This document shows positions 52,349-62,111 of a stretch of DNA of 64,000 nt, one piece after another. Numbering within the stretch: the stretch's first letter is position 1; every line of letters begins with the position of its first letter. The translations under genes were made by a program, and so were the position numbers. The notes beneath the pieces are model-generated. The model was not told the origin of the DNA. It did no database searches and saw only the letters and a list, made by a program, of their open reading frames with translations. Source of the stretch: DATJLY01 sp035532935 (GTDB lineage Bacteria; Pseudomonadota; Alphaproteobacteria; ATCC43930; CGMCC-115725); assembly GCA_035532935.1 (NCBI GenBank), contig DATKQE010000075.1, forward strand, positions 1 to 64,000, written 5' to 3'.

Positions 52349-54886
52349 TCAATCGAGCAGATGCGGCCACATGCGCGACAGCCTTCCGGGATCGTATCCA
52401 TCGGTCTCGTCGTAGAGCGGATGGGCAATGTCGAGCATCTGGCCGCCGTCGCGCGTCAGCGGCCGGTAGACATAGGTCGCATAGGTTTGGCTCGGCTCGC
52501 CCAGCAGCAGGTCGATCGGGACCGAGATCATGAAGCCCTTGTCGAACGAGCCTTCGCCGAATTGCTGCGCGCTGACATTGGTCCTGGTGAAGAAGATGCC
52601 GGCGCGGATGCCGCCGGCGAACTCGCGCGACAGCTCGAATGTCGCGCCCTTGTCGCCCGCGAGATAGCGGCCGACATGCACGGCCGCCTGCAAATTGTAG
52701 AATGGGAGTTTGTAGTAGAAACTGAGATGTCCGGTCGTGACTTGATAGGGCCGGAATCCGAAAAGGTCGTGGAAGCCGCGCTGCACCACGTGATTGAGGT
52801 CGAGCCCGACGGCCCATCGCTCGTGATAGGGGCGGTAGAGAACCTCGCCGTCCACGCCCGCGAACATCTCTTCGAGCAATCCGGCGGAAACGCGACCATA
52901 GAAATTCGGGGCGAGATTGGCGAAATAATCGCCCTCCAGCCGGAAGACCCCGGTCTTGCCGTTTTTAAGGTATTCGTTGAGGTCGCTGCGGACATGCGGC
53001 AGCACGCTGTTCGAGGTCTGACGCAGCGCATTGAGGTTGTTGAAGAGGTTGGCGCCGAGCACCCCGTCCACGTTCCAGCCCGGTGCCGGTTTGACCGTGC
53101 CCGACAGCGCCGCGTAAATCTGATAGATGAGGAAATTGTCCGGTCCGCCGATCTCCTGCCGCATCGCCGGGTTGAGGTTCCAGCTATATTTCGGATAGGC
53201 GTCTTCGTTGACGACGCCGGGCGGGCGGTTCGGATCAGCGCCGGCCAGCGTGGTGTGCGCCCACACCTCCTCGGGCGAGCCGTCTCCCACCACCGCCCGC
53301 TCGAGATCGCGGCGCTGCAGCGACACCGACGCCATGGTCATCCCGTCCTCGGCCAGATCGAGCGTGATGACCTCGACCTCGGGCGGCGAGTCGGCAGCGA
53401 CAATTCGCGCGGCGCGACCGATGGCGATTGGCACCAAGCGGTACTTCGCCTGCGAGAAGGTGAGATAGGCGTGGCGACCCTTGAGCGCGAATTCCTCGCC
53501 GGTGAAACCGATCGCCTTGAGACCGGCGAAGATGCGGTGGGCAACCGCCACCTCGTCGGGCGGGCCGGAAGTGGTGTCCGGTCGGCGGCCCGGTACGGCG
53601 GTCGCGGCCGGCGGCGCGGCGGCGGTGACGACCTCGGCGCGGACGATGCCGGGAAGATCCGCCACGGCGAGGCGTTCGAGCGCGGCTTCTGCGCCGGGGC
53701 TCGCACCCGGCGACGGCGACACCGTCAGCGCCGCGACATTGCCCTTCAAGGACACGTCGGTGATCGCAAAGCCGAGCTGGTGCGCTCCTGAGAACAGGCG
53801 GTCGACGCCGTGCGCGGCGCTCGCCGGCGATGACCGCCGCCGGCCGCGCGGCGGCAGCAGTATCGACACCGCCCGAGCGGCCGGGCTCGCGTAGGAGGCG
53901 ACGCGCGGGATCGCGGACAGATCGAACGGGATGCCGGGCGGCGGCTCCGGATTGGGGCGCGGAACGAGCTTCGGCGGCTTCGACGAATCATGGTAAAGCC
54001 CGAGCGAGTTGAAATTCGCCAGCAGCGAAATGCGCAGCATGATCGTATTGCCGCGCTCGAGCCCCACGCCGAGCTCGAGGAAGGGATAGGGATCGTAGAC
54101 GACGCCGAAATTCACCGGCGCGGCAGCTTTGAAGCTGTTGCCGAGCGGTTCGTCTTTATAGTCGTCGGGGTCGAGTTCCAATTTGAGCCGGAGTCCGTCG
54201 ATCGGCGTGCGATATTCGACGCCGCCGAACAGCCCCATCTTCGGACCATGGAAGTAGTCGAAGCCGAAACTGCCTGACGCCGCAGGCGTCGGCCGTTGTT
54301 TCCACGACTTCGCCAGGGCGCCGAATGGATTGGAGACCGACAGGCCGTTCGACATCATCCCCCAGCCGAGGCCGAACGTGACATCGAAATTGTAGTAGCG
54401 CCGGCTGGCGACGAGATACTCGCTCGAGAACAGGCCGGTTCCGGCAATGTCGCGGAATCCCACCGCCAATTCGGGGAAATCGGCGCTCTCCTTCGTCAGG
54501 CGAATCTTCGCGTCGAACGAGCGGTCCTTATAGGTCTGATTGCCGCTGAACAATGCCGGACCGTACGGACGGTTGTTGATATCGGTGTAGCGGAACCCGG
54601 CGTCGAGCCACGGCAGCGGCGTCATGAACAGGTTGTAGCGGTCATAAGGATGGACATGCGAAAAGGTGAAGCTGAAATCGCCGTCGGCGCCGGTGCGCGC
54701 GGACGGGACCTGCATCAGCCCATGCTCGCCCCAATCGTCGATCGTGGGCGCAAATGACCGCGGCGCGCCGGCGTCCACGGTCTGGCCGTGCACGGAAACG
54801 GGAAGCGCGCAAACGGCAGCGGCACCGAGCGCGAGCAGGAGACGGCGAATCCGCGACGCCACGAGACACACGCTGACGAGGCGCAA
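52349..54886 (-). CDS. YjbH-domain outer-membrane exopolysaccharide protein
   Basis: An 845-aa outer-membrane beta-barrel protein of the YjbH/GfcD family with a signal peptide (LLLALGAAAVCALPVSVHGQ). PTIDDWGEHGLMQVPSARTG begins the first YjbH unit and YNFDVTFGLGWGMMSNGLSV follows. The second unit runs to the end, with QEIGGPDNFLIYQIYAALSG and RYLAGDKGATFELSREF. A Pro/Ala-rich linker (about residues 330-450) joins the two. Family members help secrete polysaccharide (E. coli yjbEFGH and group 4 capsule gfc). It starts 8 bp after the SLBB export gene and is in one operon with it. Confidence 0.85.
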   Translation of the reverse strand: MRLVSVCLVASRIRRLLLALGAAAVCALPVSVHGQTVDAGAPRSFAPTIDDWGEHGLMQVPSARTGADGDFSFTFSHVHPYDRYNLFMTPLPWLDAGFRYTDINNRPYGPALFSGNQTYKDRSFDAKIRLTKESADFPELAVGFRDIAGTGLFSSEYLVASRRYYNFDVTFGLGWGMMSNGLSVSNPFGALAKSWKQRPTPAASGSFGFDYFHGPKMGLFGGVEYRTPIDGLRLKLELDPDDYKDEPLGNSFKAAAPVNFGVVYDPYPFLELGVGLERGNTIMLRISLLANFNSLGLYHDSSKPPKLVPRPNPEPPPGIPFDLSAIPRVASYASPAARAVSILLPPRGRRRSSPASAAHGVDRLFSGAHQLGFAITDVSLKGNVAALTVSPSPGASPGAEAALERLAVADLPGIVRAEVVTAAAPPAATAVPGRRPDTTSGPPDEVAVAHRIFAGLKAIGFTGEEFALKGRHAYLTFSQAKYRLVPIAIGRAARIVAADSPPEVEVITLDLAEDGMTMASVSLQRRDLERAVVGDGSPEEVWAHTTLAGADPNRPPGVVNEDAYPKYSWNLNPAMRQEIGGPDNFLIYQIYAALSGTVKPAPGWNVDGVLGANLFNNLNALRQTSNSVLPHVRSDLNEYLKNGKTGVFRLEGDYFANLAPNFYGRVSAGLLEEMFAGVDGEVLYRPYHERWAVGLDLNHVVQRGFHDLFGFRPYQVTTGHLSFYYKLPFYNLQAAVHVGRYLAGDKGATFELSREFAGGIRAGIFFTRTNVSAQQFGEGSFDKGFMISVPIDLLLGEPSQTYATYVYRPLTRDGGQMLDIAHPLYDETDGYDPGRLSRMWPHLLD

Positions 54887-54894
54887 AAACCGCC

Positions 54895-57843
54895 CTACTG
54901 CGTCGAGTTGCTATGAATCACCGCGATCGAAGCCGCCGAGATGGCGAGCTGGCTGAATATCTGCGTCGAATCCCGCAGGAACGTCGCGAGATCGAACGGC
55001 CGCAGGTTTTTCGGCACGACGATCGTGCTGCCAGGCGGCACCTGCACGGGCGTGAAGTCCCAGAACGACACCTTCACCGGCTCCGCCTCGCCGTTCGGCA
55101 GCACGACGAAGGTGGAATCGTTCTCGGCATCCTGTGTGAATCCGCCGGCCTCGTCGATGTAGTCCGCGGGCGAGGCGCCGGGCTGGAACTGCAGCGAGGT
55201 CGGATTGAGAACCTCCCCCGAGACCGCGACATAGAACGGCCGCTTCGGCATGAAGACCGTATCGCCGGGTTCCATGATCGGATCGAGCTGCGGCTTCACT
55301 TCCAGCACGGTGGGATCGGCCTCGACCACCACGCGGCCGACCGCGGGGGTCGACTTGAGCTCGTTCACCAATTGCTGCGTGGCGGTGACGAGCGCCTGCG
55401 ACTGGTCGACATTGCCGCGCGCGAGCACACTGGTCAGCCCCGATTGGAGCTGGCTCGCGGCGCGCGCATAGTCTTGGCGTTCGTGCTGCCGCACGCTCTG
55501 GCGCGTGAACACGGCGCCATAGGGATAGGCCTCGTCGGTCAGGCCGCCCGCCCGCGCGATGAGCTGCGACAGGCGCTCGCCGCGGCGGATCTCGTAGTAG
55601 CCCGGCCGTCGGAACTGACCGGACAGCAGAACCTGACCGGTATCGCGGTCGGTGACGACCGGATTGAACCGAACGACATCGCCCGGACTCACCGCCACCT
55701 TCGCGAGATCCGACGGGGTAAGCTGGACCATCTGACGCACGCCGGTCGCGCGTCCCTGGGCGCCGTTGACATCATAGTGCGTGATCTCGACGTCGCGCAG
55801 ATCGGCGTCGCGCGTAAGGCCGCCGGCGTCGGCAACGGCCGAGGCGAGCGACGCGCCCGACACGACCGGATAGACGCCCGGAACCTGAACTTCGCCCTCG
55901 ATCACGGCGCCATGCTCGACGGCGAGCGGCAGCAGTTCGGGATACTTCTCGAAGATCGGCGGGCACGGAAACACATTTTCGATCTGGCCTGCGGCCGGCG
56001 TCTCCGGCGTCGGGAAAAATTGCGCATTGGCGAAGCGTTCCGGCGGGCTCGCCGCGACGATCGCGGCCAATTGCTGCAATCCGCGGCAGATCTGGGCTCG
56101 CCGCTGCGCCAGCAGTTCAGCCGCGGTGACCTGGCGCGTCGTCGCCCTGGCCGTCGGTGGCGCGCCGGGATAGAGCTCGGATTGGTCAAGAGTGCCGTTG
56201 GGCGTTTCCTGGTATTCCGGCAGGAGGTCTTGCTCTACGGCCTGCGATCCCTGCTGCTGGCCGGCGAGCGTTTGCGACATCTGCTGCTGCTGATTTGCCG
56301 CGCCCGGCAAAAGCGCTTGCTGGCCGAAGCGGCGTCCTTCCGGCGGGGGATAGAACGGCACGCCCTGCAAGGCCCCGGCCGGCGCGACCGCGTTGGCATT
56401 GCCGCGCGGGTTTCGCGTCACGATCTGCTCGCGCATCAGCGGCGGCACGCGACGTTCGAGGATCGCCTGAACGTCCGCGGAGTTGATGTAATTGACGTCA
56501 CCCACGCCCAGCACGATGACCGTGTCACCGTCCTTGAGCGCCCGGTTCTGCCGGCCGTTGACGATCGCATCGAGATCGACCGGGAAGTAGCGACGGGCCT
56601 GCGTTCGCGGGTCCTTGGTCGCGATCACGCCGAAAGGAAGATAGGGATCGTCGAGAAATGTGGTCGTAGCGAGGAGACGGCGGACATCGGGCGCCGCGGC
56701 CAGCGAGCGGATGCCGGGCACGGCGACATGGCCCTCGAGCCGCACCGACCCGACGAAGCCCTTGTCCCTGGGCTGCACCAGGAGAATGTCGCCGGGATGC
56801 AGCGTGAGGCGCGCGGCCGACAACGCCTCGCTCGTCTCGTTGCGCCCCTGCCGATCGAGCGACAGGCGAATGAAGCGATTGCCGTTAGGGCGCAGCGCTC
56901 CGCCGGCAAGGGCAAGAATCCGCGCGCCGGCGACGGCGCCGCCGTTGAGCAGCTCAAAGATCCCGGGTCGCCCGACATCGCCGGCGACCGCGACGGTCGG
57001 TCCGACCGGTGGAATGACAATGCGATCGCCGTCGGCGAGGCTGAGATCCGCCTCCGGCCCGATCGCGTTCATGACCGCATAGAGATCGATCGTCGAGCGG
57101 TGGCCATTGCGCTCGAGCGTGATGCGGCGCAACGATCCGGTCTTCTTGATGCCTCCCGCCTCTGCCAGAGCATCGAGCACGGTGGCGAAGCCACCCATGC
57201 GATAGATGCCGGGCGCCACCGCCTCGCCAAGCACGGCAACGGCAATCTGACGCACGCTGCCGACCGAGACATAGGCATTGGTATTGAGGTAGTGCGCCGC
57301 GACCGCCTGTTCGACGTCGTCGCGGACCGCCGCGAAGGTGCGCCCCGCAGCGGGAATAGGCGGCAGCTCTGGAATGACGAGACGGCCTTCGCGGTCGATG
57401 CGCGTGCGAAGCGAGCGGGAGACCTGCCCCTGAAGCGTGATCACGAGCTCGTCGCCGATGCTCAGCCGGTAATTGTTCGCGACGGCGCCGTTCTGCAGTT
57501 CGCCGCTCGAGGGAATGATGCTGCGGAAAACGTCGTAACCATATTGTGACAGCGCGGTCCCGGCGCGACGCGAATAGTCGTTCTCGAGCCGCGAGCGCGG
57601 TAACGGCCGCCGCCGTAGGACGCCAAGAGCGTAAGGCCGTTGCAGGCCCCTCACCTGATCGAGCGGCGACGGCAGCGATTGGGTCGGATTGATGGGAACA
57701 TTCGATTGGGTCGTACGGTTCAGTTGATTGATGAGGTTTTGTTGCACGTCCGACGGCAGGTCTTGCGCGAGGGCAAGGGGCAGCGTCACAAGTGCGGCAA
57801 GAAAGAGGGCCGCCACTTGAAAAATACGCCGAGCCGAAGTCAT
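54895..57843 (-). CDS. Polysaccharide export protein with multiple SLBB domains
   Basis: A 982-aa Wza-type export protein. The signal peptide is ARRIFQVAALFLAALVTLPL, ending LALA-Q. A Poly_export domain (YRLSIGDELVITLQGQVSRS) is followed by about five or six SLBB repeats. These include VAVAGDVGRPGIFELLNGG, VRLEGHVAVPGIRSL, AVIEGEVQVPGVYPVVSG and VLLSGQFRRPGYYEIRRGE, the last one being VAVSGEVLNPTSLQF. Classical Wza (about 380 aa) has two SLBBs, so this is an enlarged form, with a Gln-rich segment near residues 500-570. The C-terminal helix ends AISAASIAVIHSNSTQ. GGGGG precedes the ATG. It probably forms the periplasm-to-outer-membrane conduit with YjbH. Confidence 0.85.
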   Translation of the reverse strand: MTSARRIFQVAALFLAALVTLPLALAQDLPSDVQQNLINQLNRTTQSNVPINPTQSLPSPLDQVRGLQRPYALGVLRRRPLPRSRLENDYSRRAGTALSQYGYDVFRSIIPSSGELQNGAVANNYRLSIGDELVITLQGQVSRSLRTRIDREGRLVIPELPPIPAAGRTFAAVRDDVEQAVAAHYLNTNAYVSVGSVRQIAVAVLGEAVAPGIYRMGGFATVLDALAEAGGIKKTGSLRRITLERNGHRSTIDLYAVMNAIGPEADLSLADGDRIVIPPVGPTVAVAGDVGRPGIFELLNGGAVAGARILALAGGALRPNGNRFIRLSLDRQGRNETSEALSAARLTLHPGDILLVQPRDKGFVGSVRLEGHVAVPGIRSLAAAPDVRRLLATTTFLDDPYLPFGVIATKDPRTQARRYFPVDLDAIVNGRQNRALKDGDTVIVLGVGDVNYINSADVQAILERRVPPLMREQIVTRNPRGNANAVAPAGALQGVPFYPPPEGRRFGQQALLPGAANQQQQMSQTLAGQQQGSQAVEQDLLPEYQETPNGTLDQSELYPGAPPTARATTRQVTAAELLAQRRAQICRGLQQLAAIVAASPPERFANAQFFPTPETPAAGQIENVFPCPPIFEKYPELLPLAVEHGAVIEGEVQVPGVYPVVSGASLASAVADAGGLTRDADLRDVEITHYDVNGAQGRATGVRQMVQLTPSDLAKVAVSPGDVVRFNPVVTDRDTGQVLLSGQFRRPGYYEIRRGERLSQLIARAGGLTDEAYPYGAVFTRQSVRQHERQDYARAASQLQSGLTSVLARGNVDQSQALVTATQQLVNELKSTPAVGRVVVEADPTVLEVKPQLDPIMEPGDTVFMPKRPFYVAVSGEVLNPTSLQFQPGASPADYIDEAGGFTQDAENDSTFVVLPNGEAEPVKVSFWDFTPVQVPPGSTIVVPKNLRPFDLATFLRDSTQIFSQLAISAASIAVIHSNSTQ

Positions 57844-57884
57844 TATAGCCCCCTAAAACCATGCAATACTCACAGGCCGAGTTT

Positions 57885-58562
57885 ATGGCATCTCCGGTTC
57901 CTATCGCCAGAAGAATATTCCTCACCGGCGGCGTCGCGATGTTCTGCGCGTCGTGCGGCGATACATGGCTGAAAAGCGTTACTTACGCGACCCGAACCTA
58001 TCTGATGAAAGGCGCCGATCTGCATTTGACGCGCGCCGATATCGATCGCATTCCCTATGCCAGCATCGCCGTTCGTCTGGGCGACGGGCCGCAGGCGCTG
58101 CTCATTCTCGCCCGCTTCGACGGCGATGATCTGCACTGGATCTCGGCCGAAAACGAGGTGATCGTCACACGGCGCGGCCGCGTCGTCGAAACCTACGGGC
58201 TCCCCGTCAATCTCAAGCAGACGACATTTCTGACCGGCGATCCGGTCGGCCGACCCCTATCAGCCCTCGAGGCCACCACCGAGTGCATGCGCACGATCGA
58301 TCTCGAACCTCGGCACATCGATGGCGTTCTCGTTCGCTCGCGCTTTGCCAGCGACGGCGCCGACGACCTGACGATCCTTGGCGACCACAAGGCGACGAGC
58401 CTGTGGACCGAGGCGAATGCCGCCTCCGAACTGGATTGGGAATTCAAGAACCAGTATTGGATCGACGCGCGGTCAGGCTATGTGTGGAAAAGTCGGCAAT
58501 ACCTGTCGCCGCGGCTGCCGGCGCTGGAGATCATCGTCTACAAGCCAGCGATCAGGACATAA
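57885..58562 (+). CDS. YjbF/GfcB-like exopolysaccharide protein with twin-arginine-like signal
   Basis: A 225-aa exported protein of the YjbF (GfcB) family. The N-terminus MASPVPIARRIFLTGG fits the twin-arginine pattern RRxFL, and Cys residues at VAMFCASCGD are candidate lipidation sites. The core has YASIAVRLGDGPQALLILAR, WISAENEVIVTRRGRVVETY and GLP, and KSRQYLSPRLPALEIIVYKP near the end. The ATG at 57885 is chosen because an in-frame ATG at 57861 has no ribosome site and adds residues before the signal. It is divergent from the SLBB export gene with only 41 bp between. Confidence 0.75.
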   Translation: MASPVPIARRIFLTGGVAMFCASCGDTWLKSVTYATRTYLMKGADLHLTRADIDRIPYASIAVRLGDGPQALLILARFDGDDLHWISAENEVIVTRRGRVVETYGLPVNLKQTTFLTGDPVGRPLSALEATTECMRTIDLEPRHIDGVLVRSRFASDGADDLTILGDHKATSLWTEANAASELDWEFKNQYWIDARSGYVWKSRQYLSPRLPALEIIVYKPAIRT

Positions 58563-58630
58563 TGAACATGGCGGCACGGTTTCCCGGCCGCCATGCTAGA
58601 GAAAAACTGCGGGGTCCGCTTTGGTGCGGC

Positions 58631-58891
58631 CTATTGGGCCGTGCTGGTAGCCGACGAGGTGGTCGAGTTTGCATTCGACGAACCGCTCGTCGCCGCGGCA
58701 ATGCCCGCCGCGATCGCCGCTGCGGCGATCGCGCCACCGACGATTGCGCCGGTCGAGATGCCGCCCGTCGCCTCGCCGCTGGCGACCGTCGTGCTGCCCG
58801 CCGCGCCGCCGCCTTGCGTCTGCGCAAAGGCCAGGGCGGGCGTGAGCGCCAATGCCAGTGCCGCAGTCATACCGATCAAAGTCTTACGCAT
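58631..58891 (-). CDS. YjbE/GfcA-like small Gly/Ala/Ser/Thr-rich secreted protein
   Basis: An 86-aa protein with a signal peptide (LIGMTAALALALTPALAFAQ). The Gly/Ala segment AIVGGAIAAAAIAAGIAAAT could insert in a membrane. The tail NANSTTSSATSTAQ is low complexity. Size, signal and Ser/Thr-Gln tail match YjbE/GfcA, the first protein of the yjb and gfc exopolysaccharide operons. GGGGGCG precedes the ATG at 58891. It is next to the YjbF-like gene but on the opposite strand. Confidence 0.7.
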   Translation of the reverse strand: MRKTLIGMTAALALALTPALAFAQTQGGGAAGSTTVASGEATGGISTGAIVGGAIAAAAIAAGIAAATSGSSNANSTTSSATSTAQ

Positions 58892-59062
58892 AATTCGCCC
58901 CCGAATGATGTGAGCCGCGCATGGCCAGGACGATGACTCGTGATTAAATACCACAGGGGTAAGGATTGTGCAATCGACCGGTGAAATTTTGCTTATGCGT
59001 CGTCCTTTTTGGGGGCTCGATCCCGATCGAAGCGGCGCCGGCCGTCGCGACCGCTTGGAGCG

Positions 59063-60964
59063 TCAGAGCAGAACGCCTCTGCCGCGCAATTCGCGCACCA
59101 GTTCCGCGGCCGCTTCGTCTGGATTGCCGTCGCCGCCGTCGATCACGAAGTCGGGCGTCTCCGGCGGCTCATAGGGACTGTCGATGCCGGTGAAGTTGCC
59201 GATCTTGCCGGCCCGCGCCTTGGCATAGAGGCCCTTGGGATCCCGCCGCTCGCACACGTCGAGCGGCGTGCTGACGTAGATTTCGAGGAACTCGCCCGGC
59301 TCCAGGAGTTCGCGCGCCATGCGCCGCTCGCTGCGGAAGGGCGAGATGAACGACACCAGCACGATGAGCCCGGCATCGACCATGAGCTTGGCGGTCTCGG
59401 CAACGCGACGGATGTTCTCGACGCGATCGGCATCGGTGAAGCCCAGATCCTTGTTGAGCCCGTGCCGGACGTTGTCGCCGTCGAGCAGATAGGTATGCCG
59501 GCCGAACTCGACGAGGCGCTTTTCAAGCGCGTTGGCGACGGTCGACTTGCCGGCGCCTGAGAGGCCGGTGAACCACAGGAGACAGGGTCTCTGGCCCTTG
59601 ATCGCGGCCCGCCGTCCCTTGTGCACCTCGAACGGCTGCCACAGAATGTTGGACGCGCGCCGCAGCGAGAAGGCGACCATTCCGGCACCGACCGTGGCGT
59701 TCGACACGCGGTCGACGAGGACGAAGCTGCCGGTCTCGCGGCAGGACGCGTAGGGATCGAGCGCCAGCGGCCGGTCGAAGCTCAGATTGCAGAACCCGAT
59801 CTCGTTGAGCGCAAGCGTCTTCGCCGCCTGATGCTCGAGCGAATCGATATTGACCTTGTGCTTGAGTTCGCTCACCTGGGCCAGCGCCTGGGCCGTCCCG
59901 GCGCGAAGATGATAGAGCCGACCGGGCAGCAGCGGTTCGTCGTGCATCCACACGAGATGGGCGGCGACCTGGTCGGTGATCTCGGGCCGATCGGCGCCCG
60001 CGCACAGCATGTCGCCGCGGCTGATGTCGATCTCGTCCTCGAGCGTGAGCGTGACCGATTGGCCGGCCACGGCCACGTCGAGATCGGCCGTGCCGAGCAC
60101 GATCCGCGCGACGCGCGACGCGCGTCCGGACGGCAGGGCGACGACGGTGGCGCCGGGCCGCACGCTCCCCCGCGCGACGGTCCCGGCATAGCCGCGGAAG
60201 TCACGGTCGGCACGGTTGACCCATTGCACCGGCATGCGGAAGGCGCCGTCGGACGCGGCGGCGTCGACATCCACCGTTTCGAGGAACGGCAGCAGCGCGG
60301 GACCCTGGTACCACGGCATCGCCGCGCTCGGCCGCGTCACGTTGTCGCCGCCGAGCGCCGAGATCGGGATGCAGGTGACGCCGCTCGCGCCGAGCCCGGC
60401 GGCAAAGGCGCGAAACTCGGCGGCGATGCGCTCGAACACGCCGCGGTCGAAGGCGACAAGGTCCATCTTGTTGACCGCCAGCACCAGCTCGCGAATGCCG
60501 AGCAGCGACACGATATAGGCATGCCGCCGGGTTTGGGTGAGCATCCCCTTGCGCGCATCGACGAGCACAACCGCGAGCTGGGCGGTCGAAGCGCCGGTCG
60601 CCATGTTGCGGGTGTACTGTTCGTGGTCCGGCGTGTCGGCAACGATGAATTTGCGCCGGGCGGTGGCGAAGAAGCGATAGGCCACGTCGATGGTGATCGC
60701 CTGCTCGCGCTCGGCCTGCAAGCCGTCGACGAGGAGCGCGAAATCGAATTGCTGGCCGGTGGTGCCGTGACGGCGGCTGTCGCGCTCGCGGGCGGCGAGC
60801 TGGTCGTCGTGGATCAGGTTCGAGTCGTAAAGAAGGCGTCCGATCAGCGTGCTCTTGCCGTCATCGACGCTGCCACACGTGATGAAGCGCAAGAGGCTCG
60901 CGGTCGTGGCGTCCGACGCGCCCGACACAGCGTGGCCGGCGGCGGTATCGGCGACGCGCGCCAT
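59063..60964 (-). CDS. cysNC: Bifunctional sulfate adenylyltransferase GTPase / APS kinase
   Basis: A 633-aa fusion. The CysN GTPase (residues 1 to about 440) has the P-loop GSVDDGKST, VADTPDHEQYTRN (G3) and AVNKMDLVAF (G4). The CysC APS kinase (from about residue 455) has the P-loop FTGLSGAGKSTVANAL and LLDGDNVRHGLNKDLGF. With CysD it makes APS, then PAPS. The ATG at 60964 overlaps the CysD stop by one base. It is the second gene of the sulfate-activation pair. Confidence 0.93.
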   Translation of the reverse strand: MARVADTAAGHAVSGASDATTASLLRFITCGSVDDGKSTLIGRLLYDSNLIHDDQLAARERDSRRHGTTGQQFDFALLVDGLQAEREQAITIDVAYRFFATARRKFIVADTPDHEQYTRNMATGASTAQLAVVLVDARKGMLTQTRRHAYIVSLLGIRELVLAVNKMDLVAFDRGVFERIAAEFRAFAAGLGASGVTCIPISALGGDNVTRPSAAMPWYQGPALLPFLETVDVDAAASDGAFRMPVQWVNRADRDFRGYAGTVARGSVRPGATVVALPSGRASRVARIVLGTADLDVAVAGQSVTLTLEDEIDISRGDMLCAGADRPEITDQVAAHLVWMHDEPLLPGRLYHLRAGTAQALAQVSELKHKVNIDSLEHQAAKTLALNEIGFCNLSFDRPLALDPYASCRETGSFVLVDRVSNATVGAGMVAFSLRRASNILWQPFEVHKGRRAAIKGQRPCLLWFTGLSGAGKSTVANALEKRLVEFGRHTYLLDGDNVRHGLNKDLGFTDADRVENIRRVAETAKLMVDAGLIVLVSFISPFRSERRMARELLEPGEFLEIYVSTPLDVCERRDPKGLYAKARAGKIGNFTGIDSPYEPPETPDFVIDGGDGNPDEAAAELVRELRGRGVLL

Positions 60965-61884
60965 CAGAAATACCCTTCCTGCTTCTTGAGCTCCATCGAG
61001 CCGGCCTGGTCGTGGTCGATGATCCGGCCCTGGCGTTCCGAGCGCCGCGCCAGCGCCATCTCGCGCAGGATGGCCGGCACTGTGTCCGCCCGCGACTCGA
61101 TCGCGCCCGACAGCGGATAGCACCCGAGCGTACGGAACCGTACCGAGCGCAGCTCGGGCGTCTCGCCGGGACGCAGCGCCATGCGGCCGTCATCGACCAT
61201 GATGAGGACGCCGTCACGCTCGACCACCGGCCGCTCCTTGGCGAAATAGAGCGGGACTACCTCGATGCCCTCGCGCTCGACATATTCCCATACGTCGCGC
61301 TCGGTCCAATTGGACAGCGGGAACACGCGCATGGTCTCGCCGGGCTGCATGCGGCCGTTGTAGATGTGCCACAACTCGGGGCGCTGATTCTTGGGGTCCC
61401 AGCGGTGTGCCGCGCTGCGCAGCGAGAACACCCGTTCCTTGGCGCGGCTCGCCTCCTCGTCGCGCCGCGCGCCGCCGAGCGCGGCATCGAACCGCCACTT
61501 GTCGAGCGCCTGCCGGAGCGCGGCGGTCTTCATCACGTCGGTATATATGGCGGAGCCGTGGCTGAAGGGCGTGATCCCCTGCGCCACACCCTCCTCGTTC
61601 ACATGCACGCGAAGTTCGATGCCGGGATCGCGCGCCACACCGTCGCGGAACGCAATCATGTCGCGGAATTTCCACGTCGTGTCGATATGCAGCAACGGAA
61701 GCGGCAGCCGCGCCGGATGGAACGCCTTCCGCGCGAGGTGCAGCATCACCGATGAATCCTTGCCGATCGAGTACAGCATCACCGGATTGCGGAATTGCGC
61801 CACCACCTCGCGGATGATGGCGATGCCCTCCGCCTCGAGCAGGTCGAGATGGGAAAGACCCTGGCGGGACGTTATGGCCTGCAT
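60964..61884 (-). CDS. cysD: Sulfate adenylyltransferase small subunit
   Basis: A 306-aa ATP-sulfurylase subunit of the PAPS-reductase-like N-type PP-loop family. VMLYSIGKDSSVMLHLARKA is the PP-loop, and the family signature GGARRDEEASRAKERVFSLR and LFPLSNWTERDVWEYV-like segment FPLSNWTERDVWEYV are present. It adenylates sulfate with ATP once activated by CysN. The ATG at 61884 (MQAITSR) is chosen because it gives normal family length; the ribosome site is weak. Divergent from the MipA-like gene. Confidence 0.93.
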   Translation of the reverse strand: MQAITSRQGLSHLDLLEAEGIAIIREVVAQFRNPVMLYSIGKDSSVMLHLARKAFHPARLPLPLLHIDTTWKFRDMIAFRDGVARDPGIELRVHVNEEGVAQGITPFSHGSAIYTDVMKTAALRQALDKWRFDAALGGARRDEEASRAKERVFSLRSAAHRWDPKNQRPELWHIYNGRMQPGETMRVFPLSNWTERDVWEYVEREGIEVVPLYFAKERPVVERDGVLIMVDDGRMALRPGETPELRSVRFRTLGCYPLSGAIESRADTVPAILREMALARRSERQGRIIDHDQAGSMELKKQEGYF

Positions 61885-62014
61885 CCCAAGATCGTACCCC
61901 TTTCCGGACGTTGACCCGATCCGATCGCTTGGCGCGAATATGGCGAGACACGCATGCCGGCGCAACGCGGGCCGTTCCAAGACTGCAACTTAGAAGCAAA
62001 CTATTTCAAGCCGT

Positions 62015-62045
62015 ATCGGGGCCCATATCGGGGCCCATATCAGGG
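62015..62045. repeat. 12-bp tandem repeat in the cysD-MipA intergenic region
   Basis: ATCGGGGCCCAT occurs twice in tandem (62015-62026 and 62027-62038), followed by a partial third copy (ATCAGGG). Each unit contains the palindrome GGGCCC. It lies in the divergent gap between cysD and the MipA-like gene and could affect either promoter; no function is evident. Confidence 0.6.
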
Positions 62046-62111
62046 ATTGACGCTGGCCAAACACGAACCGGCATGTTAGAGCCGCGGCCGGTTTCAGTCG
62101 GGGGGCTATTC

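Noticed and set aside
54913..57549. An 878-codon plus-strand frame opposite the SLBB export gene
   Set aside because: The SLBB gene has a signal peptide and clear repeats. The opposite frame has only Arg/His-rich sequence.
57842..57847. TATAAT at the start of the SLBB gene as a -10 box
   Set aside because: It overlaps the start codon on the same strand, so transcripts would begin inside the coding region. It arises from the ribosome-site spacer and ATG.
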